A stretch of DNA of 7,696 nucleotides from DASZHJ01 sp035581425 (GTDB taxonomy: Bacteria > Pseudomonadota > Alphaproteobacteria > ATCC43930 > CGMCC-115725), in contig DATJVP010000036.1 of NCBI GenBank assembly GCA_035581425.1, positions 1-7,696 on the forward strand. Direction: 5' to 3'. This document shows, in pieces, positions 5,758 through 7,696 of this stretch. Position 1 is the first letter of the stretch. Each line of letters starts with the position of its first letter. A program made the position numbers and the translations under genes. Under the pieces are notes generated by a model. That model was not told the DNA's origin. It saw only the letters and a program-made list of their open reading frames with translations, and did no database searches.

Positions 5758-6544
5758 GAACCCGCGCGATCCACGCATCCTCGCGGTCGTGAACCAGAAG
5801 GGTGGGGTAGGCAAGACCACCACCGCCATCAACCTCGCGACCGCGCTTGCAGCGGTGCAGAAGCGCGCCCTCGTCATCGATTTCGATCCGCAGGGGAACG
5901 CCAGCACCGGTCTCGGCATTGGCCGGCAATTGCGGACCGTTACCAGTTACGACGTCCTTCTGACGGACCGCTCGCTCGCCGATGCAACCGTGCCCACCGT
6001 CGTTCCTGGTTTGTTCATCGTGCCCGCTTCAGTCGACCTCTCCGGCGCCGAGGTCGAGCTCGTGGAGATGGAGCGGCGGGAATTCCGACTGCGCGATTCG
6101 CTCGCGCGGGCGACGCTCGACTACGATTACGTCCTCATCGACTGTCCGCCCTCGCTCGGGCTCCTGACGCTCAACGCGCTGGTGGCGGCGCATGCGGTCC
6201 TCGTCCCGCTGCAATGCGAGTTCTACGCGCTCGAGGGGCTAAGCCATCTCGTGCGCACGATCGAGCGCGTGAAACGGCATCTCAACCCCGCGCTCGAGAT
6301 CCAGGGCGTGGTGCTCACCATGTTCGACAAGCGCAACAATCTGAGCGGGCTCGTCGCCGAGGATGTCCGTCGGCATTTCGCGAGCAAGGTCTACGAGACC
6401 GTGATCCCCCGAAACGTCCGCGTCTCCGAGGCGCCCTCGCACGGCAAGCCCGTGCTGCTCTACGATCTCGATTGTCCCGGTGCGCAGGCTTACGTGCATC
6501 TCGCAGGAGAGGTGTTGCGCCGCGAGCACCGGGTGAGCGCATGA
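5717..6544 (+). CDS. parA: Chromosome partitioning ATPase ParA (Soj family)
   Basis: ParA is a deviant Walker-type ATPase. It binds DNA nonspecifically as an ATP dimer and moves ParB-parS complexes to segregate replicated origins. The 275-residue protein has a proline-rich N-terminal stretch of about 20 residues followed by the P-loop KGGVGKTT at 28-35, with the signature lysine Lys28. The Walker A' motif VIDFDPQGNAS is at 53-63, and Walker B VLIDCPP at 139-145 includes Asp142. The C-terminal part carries IPRNVRVSEAPSHGKP at 230-245, typical of chromosomal ParA/Soj. The ATG at 5717 is backed by a strong Shine-Dalgarno sequence and overlaps the rsmG 3' end by 41 bases in another frame. The stop overlaps the parB start as ATGA, indicating translational coupling. 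This is the classic chromosomal parAB arrangement. Confidence 0.97.
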   Translation: MLPTDPRTEPAAPENPRDPRILAVVNQKGGVGKTTTAINLATALAAVQKRALVIDFDPQGNASTGLGIGRQLRTVTSYDVLLTDRSLADATVPTVVPGLFIVPASVDLSGAEVELVEMERREFRLRDSLARATLDYDYVLIDCPPSLGLLTLNALVAAHAVLVPLQCEFYALEGLSHLVRTIERVKRHLNPALEIQGVVLTMFDKRNNLSGLVAEDVRRHFASKVYETVIPRNVRVSEAPSHGKPVLLYDLDCPGAQAYVHLAGEVLRREHRVSA

Positions 6545-7425
6545 TCGACGAGGCGAGGCGGCGCAATCTCGGCCGCGGCCTCTCCGCGCTCCTCGGCGAG
6601 GAAGAGGCGCCTCAGCCCGAAGCCGCGACGCATCGTCTCCGCGTCGATCTCCTGCATCCCGGACGCTACCAGCCCCGGCACAAATTCGATCCCGCTGCGA
6701 TCGAGGCGCTCTCGCAGTCGATCCGCGAGAAAGGGGTGCTGCAGCCGTTGCTGGTGCGGAAGCATCCGAGCCTAGCCGGCGAATACGAGATCATCGCGGG
6801 AGAGCGGCGCTGGCGCGCGGCGCAGCTCGCGCAGCTCCACGAGGTCCCCGTCGTGCTCCGCGCGATCGACGACCGCGAGGCGCTGGAGATCGCGCTCGTC
6901 GAGAACCTGCAGCGTCAAGATCTCTCGCCGCTCGAGGAGGCCGAGGCCTATCGCCGTCTCCTCGACGAGTTCAGCCACACGCAAGAGGCCGTCGCGCACG
7001 CCGTCGGCAAGAGCCGGAGCCACGTCGCGAACACGCTGCGGCTCCTGGACTTGCCGCTCCCGGTGAAGCGCCATCTCGACGAGGGCATGCTAACCGCGGG
7101 CCACGCACGCGCGTTGCTCACCGCCTCCGACCCGACGGCGCTCGCAGAAGAGGTCCTGCGCCGCGGCCTCAACGTGCGCCAGACCGAGCGCCTCGCAAAG
7201 CGCGGCCCCAGCAAACCGCGCCCGCGCCGTCTCCCTGCCGAGAGCGGCGACGGCAAGGACGCCGACACCCGCGCTCTCGAGCGCGATCTATCGGCGGTGC
7301 TCGGCCTCGTCGTCAGCGTCGACCCCGCGAGCTCCGGCGGCACGATCACGATCCGCTATCAATCGCTCGATCAGCTCGACGACGTCCTCCGCCGCCTCAG
7401 CCAACCCCCGCCGCCGCGCAGATAA
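6541..7425 (+). CDS. parB: Chromosome partitioning protein ParB (Spo0J family)
   Basis: ParB binds parS, loads as a CTP-dependent sliding clamp and stimulates ParA. The protein has 294 residues, a usual length. LGRGLSALLG at 10-19 is the N-terminal ParA-interacting segment. The CTP-binding region includes YQPR at 43-46, the hallmark GERRWRA at 87-93 and ENLQRQDLSPLEEAEAY at 121-137. The parS-reading helix-turn-helix lies at about 135-162 (TQEAVAHAVGKSRSHVANTLRLLDLP). A lysine- and proline-rich linker near 210-225 leads to the C-terminal dimerisation domain (about 235-289), and the protein ends in PPPPRR. The ATG at 6541 overlaps the parA stop by four bases and gives the expected N-terminus; an upstream extension in this frame would run through parA and is not supported. 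The two parS sites in the window are its expected targets. Confidence 0.97.
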   Translation: MIDEARRRNLGRGLSALLGEEEAPQPEAATHRLRVDLLHPGRYQPRHKFDPAAIEALSQSIREKGVLQPLLVRKHPSLAGEYEIIAGERRWRAAQLAQLHEVPVVLRAIDDREALEIALVENLQRQDLSPLEEAEAYRRLLDEFSHTQEAVAHAVGKSRSHVANTLRLLDLPLPVKRHLDEGMLTAGHARALLTASDPTALAEEVLRRGLNVRQTERLAKRGPSKPRPRRLPAESGDGKDADTRALERDLSAVLGLVVSVDPASSGGTITIRYQSLDQLDDVLRRLSQPPPPRR

Positions 7426-7429
7426 GAGT

Positions 7430-7454
7430 CCCTCTCGTCCGTAGCGGGAGAGGG
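7430..7454. repeat. REP-like hairpin after parB
   Basis: CCCTCTC (7430-7436) pairs with GAGAGGG (7448-7454) in a perfect seven-base stem around an eleven-base loop. It starts 4 bases after the parB stop and shares its GGAGAGGG arm with the hairpin after mnmG. There is no T-run behind it. It may protect the parAB message end, weakly stop transcription towards holA, or be a member of a dispersed palindromic repeat family. The rest of the 131-base gap up to holA shows no gene. Confidence 0.5.
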
Positions 7455-7536
7455 TTGCGGTCCATTGCGCGGATAGATTTATGCCGGAAGCAAACCTCGC
7501 CTGCGAGTAGGTCAGCGGGCAAAGAGTGCCGGGCCT

Positions 7537-7554
7537 GCGAACCGCCGGTTCCGC
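7537..7554 (-). terminator. Possible hairpin at the end of holA
   Basis: Just beyond the holA stop, GCGAACC (7537-7543) pairs with GGTT and CGC (7547-7550 and 7552-7554) across a three-base loop, with one bulged base. The stem is about seven pairs, and no T-run follows on either strand. It is at best a weak terminator or a Rho-assisted end, and it may be chance in GC-rich DNA. Confidence 0.25.
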
Positions 7555-7556
7555 TG

Positions 7557-7696
7557 TTACTTCCGCCTCTGTCCCACGCTTCGCGCAAGCCTTAGCAGCA
7601 CGTCGCTGCAGATGGTCCGATCGGGGAAGCCCGTGCGCTTGCACTGGCGCTCGGCCTCCAGCAGAAGGGCGAGCGCGCTGGCACAGCGGCGCTCCG
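7557..7696 (-). CDS. holA: DNA polymerase III delta subunit HolA, C-terminal end
   Basis: Only the last 45 codons and a TAA stop at 7559-7557 are present; the rest lies beyond the right edge. HolA is the clamp-loader subunit that opens the beta sliding clamp. The visible part reads as a helical segment with LLLEAERQCKRTGFPDRTIC followed by LLRLA near the end. This matches the C-terminal pattern of alphaproteobacterial delta subunits: a leucine-rich helix, AE..CK.TG.P, then LL.IA. Position supports the call, since holA commonly lies convergent to parB in alphaproteobacteria. The gap between the two stops is 131 bases. With so short a fragment, the identification rests on this motif plus context. 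Confidence 0.75.
   Translation of the reverse strand, partial: ERRCASALALLLEAERQCKRTGFPDRTICSDVLLRLARSVGQRRK

Noticed and set aside
6214..6540. N-terminal extension of parB reaching back into parA
   Set aside because: ParB proteins start at the segment beginning at 6541, whose ATG overlaps the parA stop in the usual coupled arrangement. The extension is an out-of-frame reading of parA.
7482..7511. Nine-codon open frame (ATG to TAG) between parB and holA
   Set aside because: It has no ribosome binding site and no similarity, and its length is expected by chance.
1..7696. CRISPR array, tRNA gene, insertion sequence or novel defence system
   Set aside because: No regularly spaced repeats, cloverleaf, transposase or unexplained gene cluster was seen. 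All sizeable coding regions belong to recognised families.

Overview
This window is a GC-rich bacterial chromosomal segment. Its gene order (mnmE, mnmG, rsmG, parA, parB, then a convergent holA) and protein motifs point to an alphaproteobacterium, perhaps Rhodospirillales or a relative. The lineage is inferred from gene order and sequence style, not from a database search. Genes of this kind normally sit near the chromosome origin. Two parS-like ParB-binding sites in the window agree with that, although no oriC was recognised here.

Layout: (1) Positions 1-497, minus strand, hold the N-terminal part of a DUF255/YyaL thioredoxin-domain protein that runs off the left edge. (2) mnmE (566-1918) diverges from it. 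(3) An MFS transporter of the YbfB/YjiJ type (1921-3096) lies on the opposite strand. It meets mnmE tail to tail with a 2-base gap and separates mnmE from mnmG. (4) The 127-base gap at 3097-3223 carries a near-perfect parS flanked almost symmetrically by two divergent sigma70-type promoters, one for the transporter and one for mnmG. Both would start transcription at or next to the start codon. (5) mnmG (3224-5071), rsmG (5113-5757), parA (5717-6544) and parB (6541-7425) form a rightward cluster. A second parS lies inside rsmG, and a strong internal promoter for parAB lies near the rsmG 3' end. (6) After parB come a REP-like hairpin and the 3' end of holA (7557-7696, minus strand), which runs off the right edge.

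The genes form two functional groups. MnmE and MnmG together modify the wobble uridine of certain tRNAs, and RsmG methylates 16S rRNA. ParA, ParB and the parS sites form the chromosome partition system. I see no undescribed multi-gene system. The most interesting signals are regulatory and architectural: the promoter-parS-promoter arrangement, the parS written in unusual codons inside rsmG, the predicted leaderless starts, and the transporter lying between mnmE and mnmG.
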